Origin: JACVRW01 sp040509755
Lineage (GTDB): Bacteria > Actinomycetota > Thermoleophilia > Solirubrobacterales > Thermoleophilaceae
NCBI GenBank assembly: GCA_040509755.1
Contig: JBEVKF010000074.1
Location: forward strand, 1 to 12,899
Reading direction: 5' to 3'
Length of the DNA stretch: 12,899 bases
The notes under the pieces were generated by a model. The model did no database searches. It was not told the DNA's origin and saw nothing but the letters and a program-made list of their open reading frames with translations. Positions 1-6,634 of the stretch are shown one piece after another (position 1 is the first letter of the stretch; each line of letters starts with the position of its first letter). Position numbers and translations under genes: made by a program.

Positions 1-517
1 CTCCGGGCTCCTCGTCGAGCAGCTCGGCGACCGCGCGGACGGCGTCGGGACTGCCGCCGGGGGAGCCGAAGTGATGGGCGATCCGGGCCAGCACGGTCAG
101 GGCGGTGGTGTAGCTGACCGTGTAGGTCTCGGAGGCCTCGGTCAGCGGCGTGCGGACCGCCTCGGGCCAGTCGACGTCGGGACCGGTCACGGAGACGAGG
201 GGGAGACCCGAGGCCAGGGCGATGTCGCGGCTGCGCCGGGCGTACGCGGTCTTGCCGGTATGGGTGATGACGACAGCCGCATCGCCGTCGCGGACCAGGT
301 CGCGCGTGAACCCGTTGGCGGCGATCCACCGGGCGTCGTGGCCGGCTGCGGTCAGCTCCGCGGCGCCCAGCTCGGCCGCGTGCAGGCTCGTCCCGGTCCC
401 GACCAGCCAGACGCGCTCGCCGGCGGCGAGCCGCTTTGCACCGACAGGGAGGTCCAGCCCCGCGATGCGGCGCAACTCCTCGGGCTGGGCGCGGATGGCG
501 CGTTCGAGCTCGGTCAT
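1..517 (-). CDS. SIS-domain (sugar isomerase-type) protein, C-terminus cut off by the window edge
   Basis: Reading leftward from the ATG at 517-515, the frame stays open to base 1, giving about 172 residues with no stop, so the gene is partial at its 3' end. The protein begins MTELERAIRAQPEELRRI. It then has a phosphosugar-binding loop (VWLVGTGTSLHAAELGAAEL, about residues 37-56) and a second strand-loop (AAVVITHTGKTAYARR). This is the layout of SIS domains in GlmS-like isomerases and related sugar-phosphate binding proteins, usually 300-350 residues with two SIS lobes. Only the first lobe and the start of the second are visible. The substrate cannot be inferred: GlmS itself has an N-terminal glutaminase domain that is absent here, so this is a stand-alone SIS protein. 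No clear Shine-Dalgarno precedes the ATG. The gene diverges from the ATPase operon across a spacer carrying a 40-bp tandem repeat. Confidence 0.85.
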   Translation of the reverse strand, partial: MTELERAIRAQPEELRRIAGLDLPVGAKRLAAGERVWLVGTGTSLHAAELGAAELTAAGHDARWIAANGFTRDLVRDGDAAVVITHTGKTAYARRSRDIALASGLPLVSVTGPDVDWPEAVRTPLTEASETYTVSYTTALTVLARIAHHFGSPGGSPDAVRAVAELLDEEPG

Positions 518-527
518 GAGAAAAGAA

Positions 528-610
528 TCCGCGCGCACCCGGCCGAGCCGGGTGCTTGCGGCAAAGCGGGTCCGCGCGCACCCGGCCGAGCCGGGTGCTT
601 GCGGCAAAGC
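528..610. repeat. Exact 40-bp tandem direct repeat (528-567 and 571-610) with internal palindromes
   Basis: Two identical 40-bp copies are separated by GGG, giving a 43-bp period, close to four helical turns. Each contains a perfect 9-bp inverted repeat with a 3-bp centre, GCACCCGGC-CGA-GCCGGGTGC (535-555 and 578-598). A smaller palindrome, TTGC-G-GCAA, follows it. The repeat fills most of the divergent spacer between the SIS gene and the ATPase operon, so a pair of regulator sites on one DNA face is plausible. A recent local duplication without function is the alternative. No regulator gene lies directly beside it. Confidence 0.9.
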
Positions 611-641
611 ACACGCTAGCGTCCAAGCTCTGTCCGCTCTA

Positions 642-1559
642 CTGGACAAGCGGCTGATCGTCGTGACCGGCAAGGGCGGAGTCGGCAAGACAACGGTGTC
701 CGCCGCGCTCGGCCTGCTGGCCGCTCGCTCGGGCAAGCGGGCGATCGTGGCCGAGGTCTCCGAGCAGGAACGGCTGTCCGGGCTCTTTGGACGCCGCGCG
801 CTGGGCCACCGCGAGGGCGTGCTCGCCGACGGCCTGCACGGGATCTCGATCGACCCCCGGCGGGCCAAGGAGGAATGGCTTCGCTACCAGCTGAAGTCCT
901 CGGCTCTCGCCGGCCTGCTCGGCGGCAGCCGCATCTTCCAGTACCTCACGGCGGCCGCGCCGGGAGTCGACGAGCTCGTGACGATCGGCAAGGTCTGGGA
1001 TCTCGCTCAGCTCGAGCGCCGAGTCGGCGGCTCGCGTCCCTACGACGTCGCGATCGTCGACTCGCCCGCCACGGGCCACGGCGTGGCGCTCCTGCGCGCG
1101 CCGCGCACCTACGCCCAGATCGCTCGGGTGGGGCCGATCGCCAAGCAGGCGAACGGCATCCACAAGTTCCTGACCGACCCCGCCAGCACCGGAGTGGTCG
1201 CCGTCGCGCTGCCGGAGGAGATGCCGATCAACGAGACGATCGACCTGCGTCTCAGCCTGCGGGCCGACATGGGCATGGAGATCGAGACCGTCGTGGTGAA
1301 CGCCGTGCTGCCCCAGCGCTTCGATGCCAAGGAGGCAAGGCGGCTCGCCAAGCCGCCCGGCAAGGCTTCGGAGCCGGCCCGCGCCGCTGTGGCCGCCGCG
1401 CTGGCCGAGCACACCCGCGCGAAGGAGCAGCGCGAGGAGATCGAGCGCCTGCGCCGCGACGCCGAGGCCCCGGTGGTCACGCTTCCGTTCCTTTTCGAAC
1501 CCGATCTCGGTGCCGCGCAGGTGGAGGAGCTCTCGCGGCGGCTGGAGGCCGAGCTGTGA
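642..1559 (+). CDS. ArsA/Get3-like ATPase, first subunit of a tandem pair
   Basis: A SIMIBI-class deviant Walker A ATPase of about 305 residues. From the proposed CTG start at 642 the protein opens MDKRLIVV, then the P-loop GKGGVGKTT (about 10-18) with both lysines of the ArsA/Get3/MinD signature. Switch II reads DSPATGHG (about 140-147). The switch I position, normally DPA with the catalytic Asp, reads AEVSEQER (about 38-45), so that Asp appears missing. The start is uncertain: there is no ATG near the P-loop, the frame is open far upstream through the 40-bp repeats, and GTG 663 would cut into the strand before the P-loop. CTG 630 and CTG 642 are the best starts. The stop overlaps the start of the second ATPase (GTGA), implying translational coupling. 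Actinobacteria carry such pairs (mycobacterial Rv3679/Rv3680, called Get3-like BagA/BagB). There is no arsB or arsR here, so arsenite export is unlikely. Confidence 0.88.
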   Translation: MDKRLIVVTGKGGVGKTTVSAALGLLAARSGKRAIVAEVSEQERLSGLFGRRALGHREGVLADGLHGISIDPRRAKEEWLRYQLKSSALAGLLGGSRIFQYLTAAAPGVDELVTIGKVWDLAQLERRVGGSRPYDVAIVDSPATGHGVALLRAPRTYAQIARVGPIAKQANGIHKFLTDPASTGVVAVALPEEMPINETIDLRLSLRADMGMEIETVVVNAVLPQRFDAKEARRLAKPPGKASEPARAAVAAALAEHTRAKEQREEIERLRRDAEAPVVTLPFLFEPDLGAAQVEELSRRLEAEL

Positions 1560-2653
1560 TCCAGGACTGGCTCGAGCGCAAGGAGGTCTGCATCTGCGCG
1601 GGATCGGGAGGCGTGGGCAAGACGACCACCTCGGCCGCGATTGCGCTCGGCATGGCCGCGCGCGGCAAGAAGGTCGCCGTTCTCACGATCGACCCCGCGC
1701 GCCGGCTCGCCAACGCGCTCGGCCTGCCCGAGCTCGGCAACGAGGAGCGCCGTGTCGACGTCGACGTGCCGGGCGAGCTCTGGGCCATGATGCTCGACGC
1801 CAAGCGCACGTTCGACGAGCTGATCGAATGGCACGCTCCCGACGAAGCCACGCGCGACGCCGTGCTCGGCAACCGCATCTACCAGGAGCTCTCGAGCGCG
1901 GTCGCGGGCTCTCAGGAGTACATGGCGATGGAGAAGCTGCACGAGCTCCACCTGGACGGCCGCTACGACCTGCTCGTGCTCGACACGCCACCCACACGCA
2001 ACGCCCTCGACTTCCTGGATGCCCCGCAGCGGCTGTCGGCGTTCATCGACTCTCGCGCCCTCTCCTTCTTCCTTGCCCCCTCGCTCTTCGGGCTCAAGGT
2101 GCTCGGCCGCGGCACCGGGGTGGTCTTCTCGGTCATGCAGAGGGCGACGGGGATCGACCTGCTCAAGGACCTCTCGGACTTCTTCCAGAGCTTCGGCGGC
2201 ATGACCGCCGGCTTTCGCGAGCGCGCCGACCGCGTCAACGCGCTATTGCGCGATCACCGCAGCGCCTTCGTGCTCGTGACCTCGCCGCGCCGCGACGCGA
2301 TCGAGGAGGCGCGCTACTTCCACCGCCGGCTCGTCGAGTCGGACATGCCGTTCGCGGGTGTCGTGGCCAACCGCGTGCACATGGGACGGGCGGCCGGCCC
2401 GCCACCGGGCGGCGAGCTCGAGCGGTTGGTCGGCGCCGAGCTCGCCGGCAAGGTCGCCGAGGCGGCCGCCGCCGAGGCCGGCCTCGCCGAGCGCGATCGC
2501 CGCAACCTCGCGGAGCTGAAGCGCAAGCTTCACCGAAAGCCGCTGATCGAGGTCCCGCTGCTCGACGCGGACGTCCACGACCTCGACGGCCTGCGGCGGA
2601 TGGACGCCTATCTGTTCGACTCCGAGCCGGTCGCTCAGACCGGCGCGGAGTAG
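1556..2653 (+). CDS. ArsA/Get3-like ATPase, second subunit of the tandem pair
   Basis: A 365-residue protein starting at the GTG inside the GTGA overlap with the upstream ATPase. The P-loop is AGSGGVGKTTTS (about 15-26): the P-loop lysine (K22) is present, but the signature lysine expected at position 17 is Ser. Switch I is intact as TIDPARRLANALG (Asp46 as catalytic candidate). Switch II reads DTPPTRNALDFLDAP (about 143-157), a form common in actinobacterial members. The central part (SFFLAPSLFGLKVLGRGTG) is hydrophobic, where Get3-type proteins have client-binding or gating helices. With its neighbour it probably forms a cytosolic heterodimer. The client could be membrane or tail-anchored proteins or a metabolite, but the sequence does not say. 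The 3' end overlaps the convergent hypothetical gene by 19 bp. Confidence 0.9.
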   Translation: MIQDWLERKEVCICAGSGGVGKTTTSAAIALGMAARGKKVAVLTIDPARRLANALGLPELGNEERRVDVDVPGELWAMMLDAKRTFDELIEWHAPDEATRDAVLGNRIYQELSSAVAGSQEYMAMEKLHELHLDGRYDLLVLDTPPTRNALDFLDAPQRLSAFIDSRALSFFLAPSLFGLKVLGRGTGVVFSVMQRATGIDLLKDLSDFFQSFGGMTAGFRERADRVNALLRDHRSAFVLVTSPRRDAIEEARYFHRRLVESDMPFAGVVANRVHMGRAAGPPPGGELERLVGAELAGKVAEAAAAEAGLAERDRRNLAELKRKLHRKPLIEVPLLDADVHDLDGLRRMDAYLFDSEPVAQTGAE

Positions 2654-4047
2654 TCGTCGGGGTCGTCCCAGCCCCAATCGGCCGACGGCGTGACCGCCTG
2701 CAGCTCGGAGGTGTCGGGCTCGGGATCGGGGTCGGGCTCTGAACCGGAGTCGGCCGCGATCGGGGGCGGCGGCGGCTCCTCGACGCGCAGGTCGCGCGCC
2801 TTGATCTCCATGTGGGGATCGGCCCTCGCCTCGACCAGGATGTCGTCCGCCACGCCCTTGAGGTCGTCGTCGAGGTAACCGCAGAGGACGTCTCTAAGCA
2901 ATGCGCGCAGGTGTCTCTCTACCTCGGCCACGAGCACGCCCGGCGGCTCGGCCTCGCCCCGGCCGGGCGCCCTGCCGCCCATCACGAACTGCTCGAGCTG
3001 CATCGCCGATTCGAGGCGGCGCTGCACGTGCGTGCGAGCGCCCTCCTCGGCGCACAAGGCCGCCACCCGCAGGGCGAGGCCGGCCTCCCCCATGTCGCTC
3101 GTGGCGTCGAGCAGCGCGCGGGTCGCCAGCAGGTAGTCCGACAGCGCCTCGTCGTCTCGGGCCCGCTCGCAGCCCATCTCAAAGCGCCCGAGGGCCCACG
3201 CCACCGCCTGGGTCGGGGCCGCCCCCTCGAGAGCGGCGAAGAACTCGCGCAGGCCCTCCTCCTCGCCGGCGCGCAGCACGAAGCTCACGTCCCCGTGCGG
3301 GTGAGGCCCGCCCCCGAGCGCGAGCGCCTGCCAGCGCCCGCCCTCGGTCCGCCGCCAGCCCGGAGCGCCGAGGCTCACAAAGCCCGGTGCCCACAGGCGC
3401 AGCGCCGTCACCACGCGCGCGAAGCGCTCGGCCGCCTCGGCCGGCGGGATCCCCTCGTCGGCCGGGGCGTCGCGCTCGAGCGCGCAGAGCACCGCTGGCT
3501 CGCCCTCCCCGTCCTCGCCCCAGACCGCCTCCGCGGGGGCGTCAACCCCCTCGCCGCGCTCCAGCCACAGCCCCCCTCCGAGATCCACCCGGTCCACCTC
3601 GATGGCCACCCCCCGCAGCGGCGCAACCACGCGCGCGCGTACGGAATCGCGGTAGAGCGTGACCTCGACCTCGGCGTACACGCGCTCAAAGCGCTCCTCG
3701 GGGAAGCCGAAGCTCGTGGCGTCCTCGTAGAGGCGTTCGAGCATCCCCTGGAGCGCCGGCTCGGCCTGCTCGCCGCGCAGGCCGTTCACGCGCAGGAAGA
3801 CGGAGGCGCCGGCGCCGAGCTCGTCGGCCGCCCGCCGGCAGGCCGGCAGCTCGCGCAGGAGCGGCCAGCGCTCGGCCAGGAAGGCCTCCGTGCGGGGCTT
3901 GTAGCGATAGAGCGCGGGGCCGCGCTTGGCGCCCTCGTCGATCACGTCGAACTCGACCTCGGCGCCGTCACGCAGGTCGTCTGTAAGCAGCGCCGCGGAT
4001 TCGAGCGCGAAGTCCCGCAGCGCGTCGTGCAGGAGACGGTTGCGCAT
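2635..4047 (-). CDS. Hypothetical protein with a degenerate HEPN-like helical region and acidic proline-rich tail
   Basis: About 470 residues from the ATG at 4047, beginning MRNRLLHDALRDFALE. In-frame ATGs at 4092 and 4128 would add 15 or 27 residues, but the last overlaps the divergent synthase start at 4112. I do not recognise a named family with certainty. Residues about 285-358 (ALGRFEMGCERARDDE, then a helix with LLATRALLDATSD, then LALRVAALCAEEG and an arginine-rich helix ending LEQFVMGG) follow the helix pattern of Apea-like HEPN domains. There the last helix normally ends in an R-x4-6-H ribonuclease motif (LRSxIVHG-like). Here Arg and His are replaced, so RNase activity would not be expected. 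The C-terminal 50 residues are low complexity (PPPPP, SEPDPDPEPD, then an acidic Trp/Asp end). No signal peptide or membrane segment is seen. It converges on and overlaps the second ATPase. Confidence 0.8.
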   Translation of the reverse strand: MRNRLLHDALRDFALESAALLTDDLRDGAEVEFDVIDEGAKRGPALYRYKPRTEAFLAERWPLLRELPACRRAADELGAGASVFLRVNGLRGEQAEPALQGMLERLYEDATSFGFPEERFERVYAEVEVTLYRDSVRARVVAPLRGVAIEVDRVDLGGGLWLERGEGVDAPAEAVWGEDGEGEPAVLCALERDAPADEGIPPAEAAERFARVVTALRLWAPGFVSLGAPGWRRTEGGRWQALALGGGPHPHGDVSFVLRAGEEEGLREFFAALEGAAPTQAVAWALGRFEMGCERARDDEALSDYLLATRALLDATSDMGEAGLALRVAALCAEEGARTHVQRRLESAMQLEQFVMGGRAPGRGEAEPPGVLVAEVERHLRALLRDVLCGYLDDDLKGVADDILVEARADPHMEIKARDLRVEEPPPPPIAADSGSEPDPDPEPDTSELQAVTPSADWGWDDPDDYSAPV

Positions 4048-4111
4048 AAGGGCCGGGTTCGCCTCCCGCGGTCGCGATCCTCCATGCGTCATCCTGGTGC
4101 GTAGAACCGAT

Positions 4112-4987
4112 ATGGCCCAACACGCCATCGCTCCCGAGCTTCAACCCTCCTACGAGCATTGCCGGCGGCTGCACCGCCGCTTCGATCCCACCTACTACTG
4201 GGCCACGCGCCGCCTGCCCGAGGACGTCCGTCCCGCCGTGCATGCCCTGTACGCGTTCGTGCGCACCGCCGACGAGATCGTCGACGGGCCGCGTCGCCTC
4301 TCGAACCCCGATGCCCGCCGCGCGGCGCTCGACCGCTTCGCGGGCGAGCTCGAGCACGCGGAGGCGGGGCATCGCTCGAGCGAGCCGGTCGTGACGGCGC
4401 TGGTGGACGCGGCCGGGCGCCATCGGCTGCCGCTGTACGAGCTGGACCTCTACTTCGACTCGATGCGCATGGACTGCAGCCGCGTGCGGATCACGACCTG
4501 GAGCGAGCTCGAGCGCTACATGCTCGGGAGCGCGGGCTCGGTCGGCAGCATCCTCGCCGCTCTGCTCGAGGTCCCCGGCGATCGGCGCGACAGCTTCGTG
4601 CAGCTCGCGCTCGCCTTTCAGCTGACCAACTTCATCCGCGACGTACGCCAGGACTGGGAGCTCGACCGCATCTACCTGCCCGCCGAGGACCTCGAGCGCT
4701 TCGGGGTGACCATCGGCGAGATCGACCGCCGCGAGCCAAGCCCCGGGTTTCGCCGGCTGCTGGAGCTCCAGGTCGCCCGCGCTCGCCAGCTCTTTCGCGA
4801 CAGCACGCCCGCCGCGCAGGCCGTGAGCCCGCGAGTCCGGCGCGGAATGCTGATGGCGCGCAGCGTGTACGGAGCGGTGCTCGACCGGACCGAGCACCTC
4901 AACTTCGATGTGCTCCGCCACCGCACCGACCTGCCCCCATGGCGTCTCGCGGAGGCCGTCGCCCAGGGACTCCGGGCGCGGGCGTGA
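4112..4987 (+). CDS. Squalene/phytoene synthase family head-to-head prenyl synthase
   Basis: A 291-residue, full-length trans-isoprenyl diphosphate synthase of the squalene/phytoene type. The first Asp-rich motif is DEIVD (54-58) in YAFVRTADEIVDGP. The family segment YMLGSAGSVGSIL lies at about 136-148. The second Asp-rich motif is NFIRDVRQDWELDRIYLP (173-190). These bind Mg2+-diphosphate and predict condensation of two prenyl diphosphates (FPP to squalene or presqualene diphosphate, or GGPP to phytoene); sequence alone does not choose C30 or C40. The start at ATG 4112 leaves 64 bp to the divergent hypothetical gene and has no obvious Shine-Dalgarno. The stop overlaps the GTG start of the following FAD enzyme, so the two are co-translated and likely act in sequence. 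HpnC/HpnD or CrtB neighbours (hpnE, shc, crtI) are absent from the window. Confidence 0.93.
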   Translation: MAQHAIAPELQPSYEHCRRLHRRFDPTYYWATRRLPEDVRPAVHALYAFVRTADEIVDGPRRLSNPDARRAALDRFAGELEHAEAGHRSSEPVVTALVDAAGRHRLPLYELDLYFDSMRMDCSRVRITTWSELERYMLGSAGSVGSILAALLEVPGDRRDSFVQLALAFQLTNFIRDVRQDWELDRIYLPAEDLERFGVTIGEIDRREPSPGFRRLLELQVARARQLFRDSTPAAQAVSPRVRRGMLMARSVYGAVLDRTEHLNFDVLRHRTDLPPWRLAEAVAQGLRARA

Positions 4988-6117
4988 CCCGCCGCGCCAC
5001 GCTGCGCGGGGCCGAGCGAACTCCCATCGAGGACACCGCCCCCGACGTCCTCGTCTGCGGCGCGAGCTTCGCCGGCCTGGCGGTCGCGGGCGAGCTGGCG
5101 GGCAGCGGCGCCGACGTGCTGCTCGTCGACCGCTACGAGATCGGCGAGCGCGCGACCTCGGCCTGCGCCGCCCCGCTGCCCTCGCTCGAGGCGCTCGGCC
5201 TGACCGCCGCGGTACGCCAGGTGATCCCGTGCATGAGCTTCCACACGCCGTACGGGTCGGTGCGCTACCGCCTGCCGTGGAGCTGGGCGGCCTTCGACTA
5301 CCGCGAGCTGTGCGAGCTGATGTTCGAGCGCTGCGATGCGCGCTTTGAGATCGCGAAGGTCGCGGGCCGGCGCGGCGCGGCGGTGGTGACCGACCGCGGC
5401 GAGCTGCGCGCCCCGCTGGTGGTGGACGCGCTCGGCTGGCGGCGCGTGCTGGCGCGCGAAGGCCACCAGCCTCCCGAGGCGCCGCTCTCGCGCGGTCTCG
5501 AGGTGCACCCCGACGGCAGCGGCGAGGACCTCGACGTGTGGATCGAGCGCTCGCTCGTGCGCCGTGGCTACGGCTGGAGCGTGCCGGCGGGTGGCGAGCA
5601 GCGTGTGGGAGTGGGCTCATACGAGCCGCGCGACCACGTGAAGGAGCCGACGGTCGCCCTGGCACAGCGGCTGGAGCGCCCCGCGGTTCGCTATCAGGGC
5701 AACTGGTTTCCCCACCGGCTGCGCCGCGCCGCCGAGGACGGCGTGTTCTTCGCCGGCGACTCGGCCGGGCACTGCTTCCCGCTATCGGGCGAGGGAATTC
5801 GCACCGCGCTCCACTTCGGCATCGCGTGCGGCGGCGAGCTGCGCGCCGTGCTCGACGGCGAGCGCACGCGCGACGAGGCGCTGCGCCGCTACGCGGCGTT
5901 CAGCGCCTCGCACGCCCGGGCCTTCGGGCTCGCGCTCCGCCTTCAGTGGCTGATCCCGCGGTTGCCGCCGCGCGCGCTCATGGCCGGCCTCAAGGCGTTC
6001 GGCCGCGGACCGCTCGTCGAGCGCGCCTTCGGCTGGTATCTGGAGCAGGCGCCGCCGGTCTACGCGGCGGAGGCGGCGGGCGCGCAGTCGCGCACGCCGA
6101 GCCACTCGTTGCCGTAG
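4984..6117 (+). CDS. FAD-dependent oxidoreductase, geranylgeranyl-reductase-like
   Basis: A 377-residue flavoprotein starting at the GTG of a GTGA overlap with the synthase stop. An N-terminal Rossmann FAD motif, VLVCGASFAGLAVAGEL (about 22-38), carries the G-x-x-x-x-G spacing and is followed by the ribose-binding acid at LLVDRYE. A second FAD-contacting segment, VFFAGDSAGHCFPLSGEGI (about 254-272), is the GD motif of geranylgeranyl reductase, PHBH and squalene epoxidase relatives. Length fits the geranylgeranyl reductase family, which saturates prenyl double bonds; hydroxylation or epoxidation is also possible in this fold. Coupling to the synthase suggests it modifies the product or substrate of that enzyme. 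There is no membrane helix, but the C-terminal part (LALRLQWLIPRLPPRALMAGL) is hydrophobic and may touch the membrane. Its 3' end overlaps the HxlR gene by 58 bp. Confidence 0.87.
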   Translation: MTRRATLRGAERTPIEDTAPDVLVCGASFAGLAVAGELAGSGADVLLVDRYEIGERATSACAAPLPSLEALGLTAAVRQVIPCMSFHTPYGSVRYRLPWSWAAFDYRELCELMFERCDARFEIAKVAGRRGAAVVTDRGELRAPLVVDALGWRRVLAREGHQPPEAPLSRGLEVHPDGSGEDLDVWIERSLVRRGYGWSVPAGGEQRVGVGSYEPRDHVKEPTVALAQRLERPAVRYQGNWFPHRLRRAAEDGVFFAGDSAGHCFPLSGEGIRTALHFGIACGGELRAVLDGERTRDEALRRYAAFSASHARAFGLALRLQWLIPRLPPRALMAGLKAFGRGPLVERAFGWYLEQAPPVYAAEAAGAQSRTPSHSLP

Positions 6118-6398
6118 CGGCGCATGTCATCGATGAGTGGCACGAGCGCCTCGCCCTTGGCCGTGAGCGAGTACTCCACGCGCGGCGGCACCTCCGGGAA
6201 GGTGTCGCGCACGACGACGCCCTGCTCCTCGAGCGCGCGCAGGCGCAGCGACAGGGTGCGCGGGCTGATGCCCGCCAGCGAGCGCTCAAGCTCGCAGAAG
6301 CGGCTGCGGCCCTCCGCGAGATCGCGAATGACCAGGATCGTCCACTTGCCGCAGATGATGTCCGCAGTGGCGCAAACGGGGCAGCTCGGATCCGGCAT
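6060..6398 (-). CDS. HxlR-family winged-helix regulator with clustered N-terminal cysteines
   Basis: A 112-residue protein typical of HxlR/MarR-like winged helix dimers: CGKWTILVIRDLAEG (16-30), FCELERSLAGISPRTLSLRLRALEEQG (34-60, recognition helix), then the wing ending RVEYSLTAKG (73-82). Cysteines at 6, 9, 16, 35 and 105 are striking. C6-P-V-C9 sits where thiol-sensing family members such as YodB carry a single reactive Cys6. Quinone, electrophile or redox sensing is therefore a fair inference. A 6-bp inverted repeat with a 5-bp spacer (6419-6435) lies just upstream and is a candidate operator. A TAAACT -10-like box ends 7 bases before the ATG, so the mRNA may be leaderless. The coding end overlaps the convergent FAD enzyme by 58 bp, so each gene's transcript is antisense to the other. 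Confidence 0.92.
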   Translation of the reverse strand: MPDPSCPVCATADIICGKWTILVIRDLAEGRSRFCELERSLAGISPRTLSLRLRALEEQGVVVRDTFPEVPPRVEYSLTAKGEALVPLIDDMRRYGNEWLGVRDCAPAASAA

Positions 6399-6418
6399 AC
6401 ACCCCAGTTTAGCTCAAG

Positions 6419-6435
6419 ACTTCACATACTGAAGT
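6419..6435. promoter_or_regulatory. Candidate HxlR operator palindrome
   Basis: ACTTCA-CATAC-TGAAGT is a perfect 6-bp inverted repeat with a 5-bp centre, 21 bp upstream of the HxlR start codon. It lies where the -35 of a promoter using TAAACT (6411-6406, minus strand) would fall. The size and symmetry suit a winged-helix dimer, so autoregulation is inferred. No gene starts on the plus strand for 1 kb, so it is probably not a bidirectional switch. Confidence 0.45.
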
Positions 6436-6463
6436 GGGCCCGACGCGCCTAAGACTCGCTCCA

Positions 6464-6502
6464 TTGTCGAGTTACCGGTCCCAGGCACCGCTAACTCGAC
6501 AA
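6464..6502. repeat. Strong 11-bp inverted repeat in the HxlR/AIM24 spacer
   Basis: TTGTCGAGTTA (6464-6474) is the exact complement of TAACTCGACAA (6492-6502). The 17-bp loop contains a further nested 4-bp stem, CGGT/ACCG, separated from the main stem by a single C-C mismatch. A 12-bp perfect palindrome, CCGGGCGCCCGG, follows at 6514-6525. The AT-richer stem stands out from the GC-rich surroundings. There is no T-tract on either strand, and it lies about 130 bp beyond the AIM24 stop, so a standard terminator is unlikely. It could be a regulator site, a structured RNA, or a relic of a small mobile repeat. The rest of the 6399-6634 spacer shows no credible gene. Confidence 0.8.
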
Positions 6503-6634
6503 CGAACACCAATCCGGGCGCCCGGAGCGCCGCGGCAACCCGTCCAGGGCCTTCAGAGCCGCCGTTGGCCCCGAGCCCAAGCGATCCAGGCGAGCGCGCC
6601 AGGCGAACAGCCCGACCACCGGTTCAGTGGCTAC

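Noticed and set aside
528..610. CRISPR array or transposon ends
   Set aside because: There are only two copies separated by 3 bp, with no spacers, no cas genes, no transposase and no target-site duplication.
150..641. Long open frame continuous with the first ATPase, starting at GTG 150
   Set aside because: It lies antisense to the SIS gene and passes through the 40-bp repeats, producing a duplicated peptide of low plausibility; the ATPase fold begins just before the P-loop.
642..2653. Arsenite efflux operon
   Set aside because: No arsB, arsR, arsC or arsD is present; ArsA proteins have a fused double ATPase with metal-binding cysteines, whereas these are two separate subunits without that cysteine set.
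3968..5665. Minus-strand open frame of 565 codons opposite the synthase and FAD enzyme
   Set aside because: Its product is Arg/Ala/Pro-rich without any recognisable domain; such shadows are expected in very GC-rich DNA, and the plus-strand genes have clear motifs.
4112..6117. Standard hopanoid (hpnC-D-E) or carotenoid (crtB-I) cluster
   Set aside because: There is only one synthase, and the flavoenzyme resembles geranylgeranyl reductase, not the HpnE or CrtI amine-oxidase/desaturase type; neighbours belong to other pathways.
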